From Monilinia fructicola (lineage: Eukaryota; Ascomycota; Leotiomycetes; Helotiales; Sclerotiniaceae): a DNA stretch of 64,000 nucleotides. Shown here one piece after another: positions 12,131 to 25,300 of this stretch. Position 1 is the stretch's first letter; each line of letters begins with the position of its first letter. The notes below the pieces were generated by a model. The model was not told where the DNA came from and did not search any database. It was given only the letters and a program-made list of their open reading frames with translations. Position numbers and translations under genes: made by a program. The stretch lies in the NCBI GenBank assembly GCA_008692225.1, contig VICG01000014.1:1861001-1925000 (forward strand), written 5' to 3'.

Positions 12131-15126
12131 TTACTCTTCTTCAGAATCTGAAGACTCATCACCACTTGACTCCTCTTGTGTATGTTGCTCAACACTCTCA
12201 ATGGGTTCTTGAGAAGTTGATCCAGCCCCTCTGCTGAAGTCTTGAACCTTTTCTTTAAGCAGGGCGATCTTTCGTTCCTGTTCAACTTTCGACATGGGCT
12301 TGTTCTTCTTCTTTTGGGCGGGCTTTTGGGCAACACGAGGCTCTTCCTTCTTGTCTTGAAATGACGCTCTAACGTTAGCCTCAATCTGCGGAAGGTGTTC
12401 ATGGATGGCATCGTAAATCTTCCAGAGTAACTGCGGTGTAATCGACTCGATTTCCAATTCCATAGTACCGTCTTCCTCGATCTGAGTAATACAATTAGCG
12501 AATCGAACATGGTCAAATACATGGAAAATTACTCACCACCATTCCTGGTTGATCTAATTTGATTAACTCCATCATTTCAGTAGAGATCTGATCAGGTAGC
12601 AATCCGATTCCTGCAGCAATTACTTCCTTCTCTACAGTTCCCATATATCGGTCTCTTCGAACTCCTCCAGACTTCTTCGTGGGCCCAGTAGTAGCTTTTT
12701 TGGTTGGCGCGGCTTTCTTTGATGGCTTAGAAGGTCTTGATTTCTTGATGGGTTTCTTCGTAACTGCTGCTTGCTTTTCTTTCTCTCTATCAGCGGCTTC
12801 TTGGACCAGAGCAAGGACCTTTCTCTGCAGATCAATGGCATCGGAAGCTTCAGGTTTCGAAAGCATATCGATGAGCTTGGTCTGTTCCACAATGAGCCTA
12901 GCGGTAGCAGCACCCTGTGTTACTTCCGGAACAGGCTCTGGCTCATCCTCGCTCTCCTCATCCTCCTCGGTATCGTCATCTCTATCTGGTGTCATAGCAA
13001 CAGGTTGATGATCAGCGATCCATCGATCCTTTTTAGCCAACAGCCCGTTGAATACCTCTTCGAACTGTTGACCCATGATACGAACCGGATTTCCTTCGGG
13101 GTTGAATTTGTAACAGTTCTGGAAGATGAGCTTCACATCCTGCTCAAATTCTTTCGCCCTCGTATACACGCCATTGTGCAGTTTTTCGGAAACAGTGGAG
13201 ATGTCCATGGGCGATTTGATAACAGTAAAGTAGTTGGGAATTTGCAAGGCGACAGGATCAACGGGAGTTAGGAAGGCACTAGAGAAAACGTGGTACTTTG
13301 CCTTCTTCATCTCATTTAAAGTCTCTTCGCACCACTTGAGCTCCACGGAATATTTCTTGCTCTTTGGTCTCACTGAAGAATAAGGCAAATCCTTGTTCTT
13401 GGGCGGATGAATCTCACGCTTGGGCCTACCGTCCTTTGTTGAATCACGACGAATCAATGGTGTACTGGTGACTGGGTCTAGAGCAAAAGTCGGAGCTGGA
13501 GCACTCATTGGTACCGCCGCACCAGTAGATCCACGAGATGGTCTTCTAGCGACAGGAACCCGAGGAGCAGCATCGAGAGATGGTGTTGGTCTCTTGGGTT
13601 TCTTCACCTGCGCCTTGGCAACGTGGGCTGGTGGCTCAGGTGGAAGACTTCCCAGCTTTGAAATGATGGATGTCTTTACATCATTGGCAGCGACTGTAAT
13701 AGGGTTGTCCAGACCATTGAAAGCAACAGCATTCTCGTAAAGAAGTACAGCATCATCTTTGATGGCTTGGATCGAGGGGTATTCACCACTCTTGATTTTC
13801 TTCTCCATGGTACCCAAGTCAATCTCATTCTCAACTTTCTGGGCATAAGCCTCGGCGAATCCAGGCCAAAGTATTGCGACGGGAGATCTGAAATTCTTTC
13901 CAGCTGCGGTCTTGATGACGTTTTTGATGATTTTGACAATTTCTTTGGTCTCATGCTGAGTGATCGGACGTGTGGTGCTACCATTAGATGAAGTGCCATT
14001 TGTAGTCACTCCATTCTGTATAACAGCTGGGGTCCCCAACTTTGAAGATTCTTTGTGTTCCTCGCTTTCTTCGGTCTTGGTGCGCTTGGCAAGTGGCTCC
14101 TCTTCTCCATCATCCTCTCTTTCGCGAGCAACCTTTGTAACTTGAGGTTGTGCAGGTGCAGGCGCAGGCGCGTCCGTCATCTCAACATCCTTGGATTCGA
14201 GATTGGCAGGCGCAGATGCTGTAATAGGCTCGGCAGGTGCTTTCTGTCGTGGTGAGACTTCCATATCAACAGAAGGTGGCGCGACGTTGGGAGATGATGG
14301 AGGCAGATCACGTCGAGGCGCATCAAAATTGAGGTTCATGTCATCAACGCTTTCAGCTTTCGTCTCTGGAGCTGGCGCAGAAGCCTCTGGTGCTGAGATC
14401 GGAGGTTCTTCCTTTGCTGGTTCTTCCTTTTCATCCGAAGCTGGCAATGTAGACTGTGGTATAGCTTCAGGTACTTGGGTGAGTGGTGAGACTTCGTCGC
14501 GAATATCGGATTCTGGAGCTTCGACAATAGGCGGAACAGCTGTAGGCGCAAGACTTTCAATTACAGCATCAGGAACTGAATCTGCTGGTGTAGGTAGATC
14601 AGAAACGGCGCGTTCTGGTTCCTCAACTGACTTTGTGGCTTCTTCAGAGGCGACTGTTGTATTCGAATCTTGAGGTTGAGATACGTTCTGACTCTCAGGG
14701 GTATCTTGAGTATGCGACTCGACTAGAGTAGGTTGAGGGAGCGTGCTATCAACGGCATCTGAATCTGCATTTAGCCTTCCATTTAATTCTGGTGTTGAGG
14801 TAAGTTCGGCAGATTCGGAACTGTTGGTTTCGGGTGATTTTTTCAATTCAGCATCAGAGGTTGTTTGTTGTTCTTCAGTTTTGGAATCATCTCGAGTAGA
14901 AGTTCTGTAAATTTTTCATTGATAAATATAAGTGTACAAACAGATTTTGAGGAAAAGGAAAATGTGAACCAAGGAAAGAGAGAAGAAGAAGAGGAAAAGA
15001 AACCATGGTAGATAAGACTTACCCGTTGATATTTAGATCCAAAGCCATCGTATCAGATGATGGAACGGGTATTGTCTTTTGCTCCAAAGCTAGATCTTCT
15101 GAATGCTGGGTGGTCATGACGGCCAT
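12131..15126 (-). CDS. BDF1: BET-family double bromodomain protein (BDF1-like)
   Basis: This is a nuclear reader of acetylated histones that works with TFIID and chromatin complexes. Three exons read in one frame: 15126-15023 (start MAVMTTQHSEDL, phase 2), 14904-12537, and 12481-12131, giving 940 aa. The order is a long acidic, Pro/Ala-rich N-terminal region; bromodomain 1 around residues 315-415 (LGTMEKKI, then AVAFNGLDNP with the acetyl-lysine Asn); bromodomain 2 around 530-640 (FLTPVDPVALQIPNYF, SPMDISTV, NCYKFNPEGNP); a Lys-rich stretch; the NET/ET domain spanning the last junction (...PGMV-IEEDGTMELEIES..LLWKIYDAI); and a Ser/Glu acidic tail (SSDSEEE). Two bromodomains plus ET define the BET family. 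The ZA loop of bromodomain 1 is divergent: no WPF shelf, and PMD is replaced by EID. The last intron splits the ET domain. Confidence 0.93.
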
Positions 15127-15856
15127 CAACAAACAGAGATCCTCTATTTACAAGAGGTACTGCTTGTGAGAAAACTGACGAAAAGATAGATCTAGGGTAG
15201 TTCTGAAGTTGAGAAAATTGAAAGGAAAGCAATGCGACAAGATCGATTTTTTTTTGTTTCTTTTTTCTTGTTTTGTCTCTTCTGGAATTTGATGAAATGT
15301 GAAAGATTTGATTATATTTGGGTTGTACGGTTGTTGATAATTTTGATCTGGTTGTTCTCGTCGTTGGTTTGTGTTTTTGAATTGCGACAAATATTTGCGA
15401 CAAGAGAAAAGGATTTGACTGTGGGAGAGAACTGGAACTGTTGAGTACGTCAGTTTTAAATTGCGCCCGCGAACGTCTTGTTGTTGAATACGACAATGCA
15501 AGAGCACAAGCAGCACGCGACTATGATGAAGTGAATAAGAAGAAGAGAATATTTGTTGTTATGAAGATGAACTTCACCTCCAGCTGTATCTTAACAATTA
15601 TTACTTCACAAGTAGGGAACCGTAGGATATTCCATGAAAGCCAAAAACAAAAGGGTACAAGGTCCGGTGGCGGGAATATATGAATCCATGGATGAATGAA
15701 TGAATCAATGAATAAATGCTTGACGAACGGAACTTACTCACCTTTTATTTATTCCTCGGCGCAGCCTTGTGGGTTATGCGACAAAGAAGGATTATATTTA
15801 TTTGAGGATGTAATGTAGCCTTACGTATTCGAAAGTAAGGAAGGACGCGCTAGAGA

Positions 15857-15891
15857 GGTAGCAGGTAGCGGGTAGCGGGTAGCGGGTAGTA
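15857..15891. repeat. 7-bp tandem repeat (GGTAGCG type)
   Basis: Five near-identical heptamers, GGTAGC followed by A or G, lie head to tail in non-coding DNA upstream of the BET gene. Confidence 0.7.
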
Positions 15892-16151
15892 GTTCGATAT
15901 TTGGCCACTCTTAATTAAAAGGTGGTATTGATGTCCAGTTGAGGGGGAAAAGACTTCCGTTGATCAATACCGAAGAGAGAAACGGTTGCAGTTGTTGATT
16001 TCTTGAAAAGTGGTGGCTATCGCAATATTCAATGGTTGATATGTTGATGAGAAGCTATGGATTGATGAATGGATGTGTGTGTGTGTGTGGATGGATGAAT
16101 GATGGTTGGATGGTTAGCTAGACTCCGCGGCTCTTGATTTTGGTATGGATT

Positions 16152-16159
16152 GTTGCTGT

Positions 16160-16191
<32 letters not shown>

Positions 16192-16217
16192 TTGTTGTTG
16201 TTATTATTGTTATTATT
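16152..16217. repeat. triplet microsatellite (GCT/GTT/ATT)
   Basis: An impure array of GTT, GCT and ATT units. Frames through it encode poly-Asn/Ser or poly-Val shadows and are not considered coding. Confidence 0.8.
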
Positions 16218-16989
16218 GATCAAGAACCCAACACACGCGATTTCGATATTTTTTTCGTTCTGTTTGAGGATTTCTTTTTTAACGGTACCGCGTCGTTCAA
16301 AGTTCGAAACCGCTCTGATGAAGTCGTGAATCGTAATTTGATGATGACTGAGTTTGGAGTTTAAATCCTTTCGAGATGGATCAATCGAAATCGAAATGAT
16401 AAGAAATTCGAGAGTTGAGGGAGAATGAAGCGCGACGCGACTTTTATCGTGAAAAGGTACAACTAGCGAAAGAGACCTTCTCTACCCAAAACAAGATCAA
16501 ACTAATCGATAACACCAAATTCTAGTGACTTTTACTAGCGGGAGCTTCCGATAACAAGTTTTAATTGGTAATTAATTGACTTGAATGTAGAAGTGAAGGA
16601 ATTTTGAATTTTTGATGTTGATGTTGACGTTGGTGTTGAAGTTGGTGTTGATGTTTGTTGTTTGATGCTGCTGCTGCTGCTGCTGCCCAGGTGTTTGATG
16701 TTGATTTTGATTTTGATTTTGATTTTAGATTCTTGAATCCAATCTCCAATTTCCAATAGCCAATCTCAGAAGATGGTATCGATTGAATGGATGGATGAAT
16801 GGATAAATGAATGAATGAAATAAGAACGGAATGAAAATAAATATTCGTTTTCGTTCGTTTCTTATTGATCCGATGCGCGCAATCACAAAGGATAAAGATG
16901 CAAATAAAACACACCCCAGTCGTTCTCGGAGAAAATGTTATTCCCTTTACACAACCACAACCACAACCAGAACCACTATCAAAAATAGT

Positions 16990-17044
16990 AAAGGGGAGAG
17001 AGGGGGGAGAGGAGAGGGGAGAGGGGAGAGGAGAGAGGGGAGAA
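16990..17044. repeat. polypurine tract
   Basis: Fifty-five consecutive A/G bases with a repeating GGGGAGAG pattern. Such tracts can form triplex DNA. No coding role is visible. Confidence 0.8.
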
Positions 17045-18521
17045 TCGATAGATACTTTGCTTTGCTTTGCTTTCCTTTGCGTCGCTTTGCTATGTATTGA
17101 TTATTGCCCTTCACTAACTACTAGGTAGATAGTAAAATGTAAGGAGAATATCCAAAAAGTATATCCTCAAAACATAAATCAAAATAATAAAATGGAGAAT
17201 AAATCAATCCTGATGTGACAATCAATGAATAAATCAATAAATAAATAAATAAATAAAGATAATTCAAAGGATTAAAATAAATAAATAAATAAACAAACAA
17301 ATAAATGGATAAAATAATAATACACTCAATCACAATAATGCAAGTGAAGAATGAATTAGTTATTTTTCAAATTAAATGTTTTTTTTATTTATTGATTTGA
17401 GTTGTTGAGTTTAAGGGATCCGTTAAGAGAGTACTTTTCTATTTGATAAGAAAGTCAAGAGAGTATTCTTGTTGTGTTGTATTGTATGGTATTGATAGTA
17501 TGGTATTGATTGTATGGTATTGTACGGTATCGTATCAGTCGTATTGTATCCCTATCGCTATCGACTTATTCTTTGGATGATGTCGATGATGCAATGATGA
17601 TGATGTTAAGAGTCATGTGCTGAGGTGTAAGAGGTAAAGGTAAAGGGAGAGGTAGAGGTAGAGGTAAACATCAACATAAATATAAACATAAATATAAATG
17701 TCAACGTAAATAGATAAATAACAAATGTATTTCAAGTGAAGTTTCCTTTCGTTGATTTGACTTGATGGTCGGATTAATCAAAGTGGTCGGTGCTTTTGGC
17801 TCTTGACTCTTGACTCTCTCTCTCTGGACGAATGAGAAGGCTGTCGCATTTCAACCTTTATAAAATCTGGTTGCAAGACGAGAACTTTCGAGGGGACATA
17901 CCATCAACATATTTAAACGATGGAGAGTGATGATCGTGAAACTAAACCCAATGCATCCTTAGTCCGCTCTTCAATTCCTGGTATGTCTTCTGCAGGCTGC
18001 CTCGTGACGACCAATCAGATTGGAATATGGATGGCTCAAGTTTCCACTCTAGGTAAGGATCAATCAAGGCCGATACGGATCAATATTATCAGTCGGCCAA
18101 TCAGGTTCATGCTACCAAAGAAACATCCAAGCCCATATTTCTATTCTCAGTTTCCACCTTATCGTGCCGCACCGACGCTTTTTTACTGATGATAGCTGCT
18201 TCACGTGATCATAATTTATTTTTATTTTTTCTATCTGGAGTAAAAAAAAATGTTTCGCGAGGTTTTGTGATTGATAACTTCAATGATAAATTGACCTGGA
18301 TCCATTCAACCTCACCACGGGAAAGAATCAATCCCAATTGAAGTCGAACTCAAACACTTTCATCTCGCCATCCATCTAGTCTTTCCATTGAATTGTCTTT
18401 CGGCACATTGTTGATCATTGCGCCGATATATCAATTAACACTAATACCACTTACCTTTTCATCATTCGAATCTCCACCATCTTACGTCGCATAACCAAGA
18501 TACAACCAAAAATCAGACAAG

Positions 18522-19727
18522 ATGTCGACCAAGAGAAAGCTCCCGACTAAGCTTGGTCAACCAACTGTTAAGCAAAGTGCCAAGTCATTTGGAACGGGAC
18601 ATTTGGATGAATCAAAGACGGTCGTATCGGGCGGAGGAACTGCGACCAAGCTAAAGACCAATGGAAGCAACAAAGACGAAGTGGTTGAGATATCTAGCGA
18701 TTCAGAAAATGGAAGTGATGACGATGTGGACGGCATTGAAGAGGACGGAAGTGATTTGGAAGAAGATGTCAATGTTACGGCCGATGTGACAATGGCAGAA
18801 GATGGAGCTGAAGCTGCGGAGGAAGATGGAGAACCCACGTTCGGAGACCTTGTGCGTGCCAACGCGTCAGAACCTATTGACGTGGCTGCCGCTTTCGAAG
18901 ATTCAAAAGCTCAAACCCTTTCATATCCTCAAAATTCGATTCAAGCTCCGTCAGGCGCATCTCTCGGAACCGTTCTCACCCAAGCACTCAAGACCAATGA
19001 TGTCGCCTTGTTGGAATCTTGCTTACACACGACGGATCTCGGTACCATTAGAGCTACCATTCAACGACTCGATTCTCCGCTTGCGGCAATCTTATTACAA
19101 AGGTTGGCAGAACGATTACATAGAAGACCCGGTAGAGCGGGTAGTCTGATGGTTTGGGTTCAATGGTCAATGATCACACATGGTGGATATTTAGCAACTC
19201 AAAGAGGACTCATCAAAAAGTTGGCTGAAGTGAACCGAGTTCTCGATGAGAGATCAAAAGCTTTACAGCATCTTTTATCCCTGAAGGGTAAACTGGACAT
19301 GCTGGACGCACAGATCGAATTACGAAGAAGTATGCAAAACCGACCCAGAGTAGACAGTGAAGATAATGATGAAGGAGTCATCTACGTCGAAGGTCAAAGT
19401 GATGATGAGGAAGAAGTGATGATCAATGGATTGCCACAAAGACTGGCCAAGAATGGAGGTGTGGAAGATATTTCGGATTCGGAAATTGACGAGGAAATGC
19501 TCAATGGATTAGTGGCCGAATCTGATGAAGAGGAAGAGGACAGTGAGGATGATTTAATTGACGATGAGGCAGAGGAAACGGATGCGGATACAGGAGATGA
19601 GGATGATGTTGATCATGATGATATTGATGAACAAGGAGAGGATGATGAAAGTGATGATGCTGGACAAGGACAACCGAGATCCAAGTTACAAAAGTTAACG
19701 GGGAGTACCTTTCAAAATAGAAGATGA
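18522..19727 (+). CDS. Utp12-domain protein, putative small-subunit processome (t-UTP) subunit
   Basis: Single exon of 401 aa from ATG 18522. The N-terminal ~120 residues are low-complexity and acidic with a basic start (MSTKRKLPTKLGQ). Residues ~145-270 form a helical domain (SLGTVLTQALKTND..LLESCLHTT, TIQRLDSPLAAILLQRLAERL, HRRPGRAGSLMVWVQWSMITHGGYL) typical of the Utp12 domain found at the C-termini of UTP-A proteins such as yeast Utp5 and Utp9. The last 110 residues are extremely Asp/Glu-rich, followed by a short basic end (SKLQKLTGSTFQNRR). The domain implies a nucleolar role in 18S rRNA processing with U3 snoRNP. The WD40 propeller found N-terminal to this domain in yeast Utp5 is absent. 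It is Utp5-like by inference; Utp9 is the alternative. Confidence 0.8.
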   Translation: MSTKRKLPTKLGQPTVKQSAKSFGTGHLDESKTVVSGGGTATKLKTNGSNKDEVVEISSDSENGSDDDVDGIEEDGSDLEEDVNVTADVTMAEDGAEAAEEDGEPTFGDLVRANASEPIDVAAAFEDSKAQTLSYPQNSIQAPSGASLGTVLTQALKTNDVALLESCLHTTDLGTIRATIQRLDSPLAAILLQRLAERLHRRPGRAGSLMVWVQWSMITHGGYLATQRGLIKKLAEVNRVLDERSKALQHLLSLKGKLDMLDAQIELRRSMQNRPRVDSEDNDEGVIYVEGQSDDEEEVMINGLPQRLAKNGGVEDISDSEIDEEMLNGLVAESDEEEEDSEDDLIDDEAEETDADTGDEDDVDHDDIDEQGEDDESDDAGQGQPRSKLQKLTGSTFQNRR

Positions 19728-20400
19728 ATCTTGATGAATGGATGAATGGGTGAATGGGGGAATGGGTGAATGGGGGAATGGAGGATGGGGGGGCGGGTGG
19801 ATGTGTGGATATGGGTGAATATGGGTGAATATGGGTGAATAGATGGATGGATGATATCAAAGAGACTTAGCCACCTTTTTCTGCCCAGGTGTTGACTATT
19901 AAATACGTATTGGGCGTTTACATGGTATGCAGGTGGTGTAGGGAATTCAAAAGATTCAATATTTTTCCGTTTCCGTTTCGGTTTCTTGACGTTTGATGGG
20001 ATGTATAGATAGATGAAAATACGTATGTATGTTAGGTATGCTTTGTATGTATGTGTGTGTGTGTGTGTGTGTGTTGTGTCTACTCGAGTATACTTCCTAT
20101 GTATACTTCCTATGTTTATCCTTCCTGTATATACTTCCCCTGTTTATACTTTCTATGTATACTTCCTATATTTATATTTTCTGTATCTATATTTCCTATG
20201 TTTATTTATACCTTTTATTATAGTAGTAATAGTAGTAATAATGGTAATAGTAATAGTAATAGTAATAATAGTAGTAATAATAATAATAGTAATAGTAATA
20301 GTAATAGTAATAGTAATAATAGTAGTAATAATAATAATAGTAGTAATAGTAGTAATAGTAGTAATAGTAATAATAGTAGTAATAGTAGTAATAATAATTA
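19728..20400. repeat. simple-repeat zone at the left border of the AT block
   Basis: Directly after the Utp12-domain stop codon come G-rich GAATGGGT/GAATGGGG units (about 19734-19850), then a TG dinucleotide run (about 20053-20074), TATACTTCCTATGT-type repeats (about 20090-20210) and a TAG/TAA triplet array (about 20218-20400). All frames across it are repeat shadows. Base composition collapses to almost pure A+T after 20400. Confidence 0.8.
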
Positions 20401-21131
20401 CTAAGTAGGTAATATAAAAGAAATATTAATAATATAGAATTATTATTAAAGTATAAATATTAATCGAGCTCCTTGTATTAAATACGCCCCTGTATTTTAT
20501 ACGTTTTAATATTTTCAAAAGAAGACAATTATAAATTAATTAATTATTAAAATAATTTAAAATTTTATATAATAATAAATTAAAATAAATAGTTTATAAT
20601 AGTGGTTTTTTAAATATAAAATATTATATATTATTAAGATTAATACTAATAAAATAATAAAAAGATTTATTTAATATTTTATTAATAAAATAAAGAATAC
20701 AAGATTTTAAAAGATTATATTTAGTTCTTTAATATTTTTATTATTTATAATTTAATATTTATATTTTAATTTTTTAAAAATATTATAATTCGATTTTGAT
20801 ATTAAATTTTAAAAATAAAAAATTTTTTAAGATATAGAATAAAAATAAAATTATTCAAAAAGATATTATATTATAATAATATTAATAAATATAAATTATA
20901 ATAAAGTAAATATAAAGAAAGTAATATAAAAATAGTTTTTAATTAATAAAACTTTTTTTAAATTAAATTTAAAGAAATATTTAAAATTTTAAATAACTTA
21001 AAAAATAAAATTAAATTAAAATTAAAGAGTATAAGTATATATTATATTATATAAAAAATATATTTTAATAATTATTTATATAAATTTATTTTATATAAGT
21101 TTTTTTAAAAAAAATTATATAACTATTTTAA

Positions 21132-21287
21132 ACTAGCACTCGCGGAAAATAAATTTTCAGACTATGGATTCTTCGAATTTTATTACTTAATGGGGGCTAG
21201 CCCCCAAACCCCCAATCCTCACTTCGTTCGAGGCTAATAAAATTCTACAAATCTATAATCTAAAAATTTATTTTCCGCGAGAGCTAG
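21132..21287. mobile_element. 156-bp terminal-inverted-repeat (MITE-like) element
   Basis: The left end (21132-21185) and the reverse complement of the right end (21287-21234) align over 54 bases. They share ACTAGC, then CTCGCGGAAAATAAATTTT, then AGA, and end in GAATTTTATTA. There are about eight mismatches, several of them C/T. The centre holds a perfect palindrome, GGGGGCTAGCCCCC. It has no coding capacity, so it is a non-autonomous foldback or MITE-type element. No target-site duplication could be confirmed because the right end runs straight into the AAT array. Confidence 0.75.
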
Positions 21288-21294
21288 TATTATT

Positions 21295-21591
<297 letters not shown>

Positions 21592-21974
21592 CAATTAAGT
21601 AAAAATCATTTCTTTAATCCTCTATTATTATATATTCTTATATTCTACTTTCTTTACTTTAAAACAAATACTCTTATATTATAAATAAAATTTATTCTAT
21701 TTATTCTATTTATTCTATTTATAATTTATATTTAATATAAAGAGTAAAAACTTCTTATATATCCTTTAATATATTTTTTAATTAAATATAAAATATATAA
21801 CAACTTTTCTTATAATTATAATTATTAATCTTTACTATTAATATCCATTAATTATAATTTGATTTTTTATTTATTGTATTCTATTTATTATTTATTATTT
21901 ATTATTGATTATTTATTATTTATTATTTATTATTTATTATTTATTATTCGAAATAAATAAGGTCTATATGAAAT

Positions 21975-22100
21975 AGCTGAAATGGAATGGCCGAAATGGA
22001 ATGGGCCGAAATGGAATGGCCGAAATGGAATGCCGAAATGGAATAGCCGGAATGAAATGGCCGGAATGGAATGGCCGGAATGGATTGGTCGGAATGATTG
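21975..22100. repeat. 14-bp minisatellite (GCCGAAATGGAATG type)
   Basis: About nine units of 13-15 bases vary around GCCGAAATGGAATG, later GCCGGAATGGAATG. It keeps G+C in an otherwise AT-only environment and leads directly into the left copy of the dispersed direct repeat. Confidence 0.85.
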
Positions 22101-22370
22101 ACCACCTTCGAAATGGCCGAAATGGACGGAATAATTAAGCTCCGAAAGGAGAACGGAAAGTCGGCATTAAAAATTAAGGTTTTTTGCTTACTAATGTTCG
22201 AACCAATTAAAATTTTCGCTGTTTACTTATGACCAATCACACGAGCCGCTAAGGATTTAAGGTTCATGTTTTTTTGCATTTTTAACCTCCTATAGTACAG
22301 GTATAATAACATCATATGACACTACAAATTCCAATGAACTCTAAGGTTGATTCTTCGAATCCATTATCTT
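22090..22370. repeat. dispersed direct repeat, left copy (little decayed; possible LTR)
   Basis: This segment (around ...GACCACCTTCGAAATGG..., ...AAAAATTAAGG..., ...AACCTCCTATAGTACAGG...) has a counterpart in the same orientation at 31890-32150. Nearly all differences are C in this copy to T in the other, or G to A. The spacing of about 9.8 kb with a Gypsy RT relic between the copies suggests LTRs, but terminal TG/CA and flanking duplications were not established. Confidence 0.65.
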
Positions 22371-25300
22371 CTAAATACTATTTTGTTTTTATTATACCTT
22401 TTGCTTTTTATTATTAATCTTTATTATATATTCCTATAACACTTTAAACTCTTTTATATATAATAATTTTCGCAATATTTTGTTTACTATTTTCATTATA
22501 TTAAAGATTATATTTATAAAATATATTACAAACTTGCTATTTACAATATACAATTATATTGTTATATAAGTTTATACAATTATTACTGTATTTAATATTA
22601 TTTACTCTAAATCCTAAAAACATTTTATGAATTATTATTCGATACTTATAATTTGATTTATTATATTTAATCCTTTATATTTCGGTTTTTTTATTTTTTT
22701 TCTATATTATTAACTTAATTATTGTATTTACAATTATTTTAATTATAACCTTATTATTCTTATTCGCTATATATAATAAATTTATAATTGTTAATTATAG
22801 TTTTGCTAATATTATAATTACTTTTATTAAATTCTTTAATCTTAAAGTTTAAGAGCTTAATCTTTGTTTTCTTTAAAAAAAGCTTTTTTTATTTTTGCTT
22901 TTGTTTCCCTTTTTCGCTTTTATTAAATTTATTTTTTTTTGTATTTTTTTATTTTATTTGCCTTTTAATTTTTACTTTTAACTTTTATTAATATTATAAA
23001 CTATTATATTGCTTATTTACATGCGTTATATATTATACAATAAAAATATAGTATTTTTAGTTTAATAATTTAATTACAACATTTTATTTTACAATATTTT
23101 ATCAAATTAAAACATTACATCTTTCTAAAATATAATATCTATAATTCCTTTAGATTTCTAATTTTTTAAATCATTAGCTTTATTATATTAATACTTCAAA
23201 AGCTTTGCTTTTTTTTTATTCGATTTATACTTTTTATTTAATTTCTTATATATATCCCTTATATTATTTGTTTTTATATTATATATCCCTATTATATATC
23301 CCTATATCCCTATCTTAAACTAATTATAATACTATATCGTTTTTGTTATACCTTTATTATTTTTCTCTTTAAATTAACTATATTTTTAATTAATTTAAAA
23401 TAATCTATAAATTGCTTTTTCTATACTTATTAAAAGTAAAAAAAAATACTATAATAAAGAAAAATATTAGTTATTTATTTAATATTAAATTGTTTTATAT
23501 AAATTTCTTAAACTAAAATCTAATATATATCATTTTTTAGTTTCTATAAAAGATTATCTTAACCATAGTTTATTATTCTATTATTATAATAAAAATTTCT
23601 CCTTTAGATATTTTTATAATATTTTCAAATATAATTATATTATTATAAATGTTACTATTTATACTAAAGGTTCTTAAATAATATTTTATATATTTCCAAA
23701 TTAGAAATAAATATATTAAATAATATATAAATAACATTTGCTTTTAAAAATATATATATTAAAAAGCTATTTTATTTTATTAATATTATAAAAATATATT
23801 ATTAAAATCTATAATAGAATTAATAAATTATATCTTTTCTATAATATTATATTACTTAAATTCCCTATTATTATTTCCTAATCTTTAATATTCCTTATTT
23901 AATTATTATTATTCTTTTATTAGTTTAATATTCTTTTTATTTTTAATTAATCTTTACAAAAGTTTTTATATTTTATAACAATATTATTATTATATTTTAA
24001 AGCTCATTTTATATCCTTTAATATTTTTATAAAAATAGTTTTTGAATATTCTTAAAAATCCTTATTATACATTGTATTTTTACGTTATTAAACTATAATC
24101 ATTAAATCCATTATTATTTTCATATTTTCTTTAGAAATTTAATTCTTTAAGATTATTAACATTTAATATATTATTTTTTTTATTATCTTTATTTTTATTA
24201 TTATTATTACTATTACTATTATATTATTTATTTTTATTATCCATTTCATTATCTAATTCTATTTCCGTTTTATTACCTTTGATTTTTAATGTTTTCATTA
24301 TATTCGATTTGGTAATTGTTATATTTTATAATTTTTTGAATTTTATAATAAATACTATTATTCTAAATTGTTTTATTATACTAGTTTTTATAGATTATAT
24401 AATTAATCTCTTTTTTTACAATTATTTCCTTTAAATAACTTTCTAAATCCTAATAGAAAATATACTTTTTCCTTAATAATACAAATTCCCTTTTAATATA
24501 TTTAAATTAAACTATTAATTATTAATAAATATTTTTATTATTATTATTATAGAATTTACTCTTAACTAATCGCTTTTAATTCTTTATTTTATATATACTA
24601 TACCTATATTTGACAGTTTACATTATATTATATTTTGTAATAAAAAAGCTTAATTTTCATTTTTATATATAAATTTCAATATTTATTTTTTATTATTATA
24701 ATATTATTTGTACAGAGAATAATAAATAAAAATAAACTCTTAATTTTAAAGTATATTCCCAATTATTATAATATAAAGAAAAAGCCTTTAAAGTTTAGAA
24801 TAATCAATTATTTATTAAAAAAAAAAAAAGATTATTAAAAATAAAAAATAAATTTTAAAAATGAATAATAAAGCTATAACAAAATATAATAAAAAATACA
24901 TTAATCTTAACATTAAAAATAATCCTATAATCTATCATTATTATTATAATAAATCTATAACAACCATTTTTTATAACCAACCTCGTTTTTGCTTTTACTA
25001 TATTATTGTTACTCCCTTTAATTTTATTGTCATTTAGTTATCTTATTATTTTTCCTTAAATTTCTAGATTAATTTATTATAATAATCAAAATATTTATAA
25101 AAAATCTATTAATTAAACTTTAAACTATATTCTTTCCATTTAATAAAATATTATACAATATCTATTAATATAATACGCGTTTATAAATGATCTTATTAAT
25201 CTTAAATTCCTTATATTCCCTTGATTATAATCGTATTTGATTATTTTAGCTTTAAATGATTATATAAATCCTTATTTTTCATCATTAGCTTTAAATAAAT

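Larger units (their letters stand above)
15130..18515. other. intergenic region rich in simple repeats
   Basis: No supported gene is present. It contains tandem GGTAGCG units (about 15857-15891), a CTG/GTT/ATT triplet tract (about 16152-16217), a 55-base pure purine tract (16990-17044) and AAAT runs near 17.23-17.31 kb. An 89-codon frame at 17920-18189 has no recognisable features. The 3' part should hold the promoter of the Utp12-domain gene. Confidence 0.6.

Noticed and set aside
13766..14673. Plus-strand frames across the bromodomain gene
   Set aside because: They are shadows of the minus-strand coding sequence.
16029..16223. Poly-Asn/Ser frame
   Set aside because: It is entirely a translation of the triplet microsatellite.
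17920..18189. 89-codon frame upstream of the Utp12-domain gene
   Set aside because: No recognisable domain, and composition consistent with a 5' flank. A GTAAGG inside it could be a donor, but no partner exon was found.
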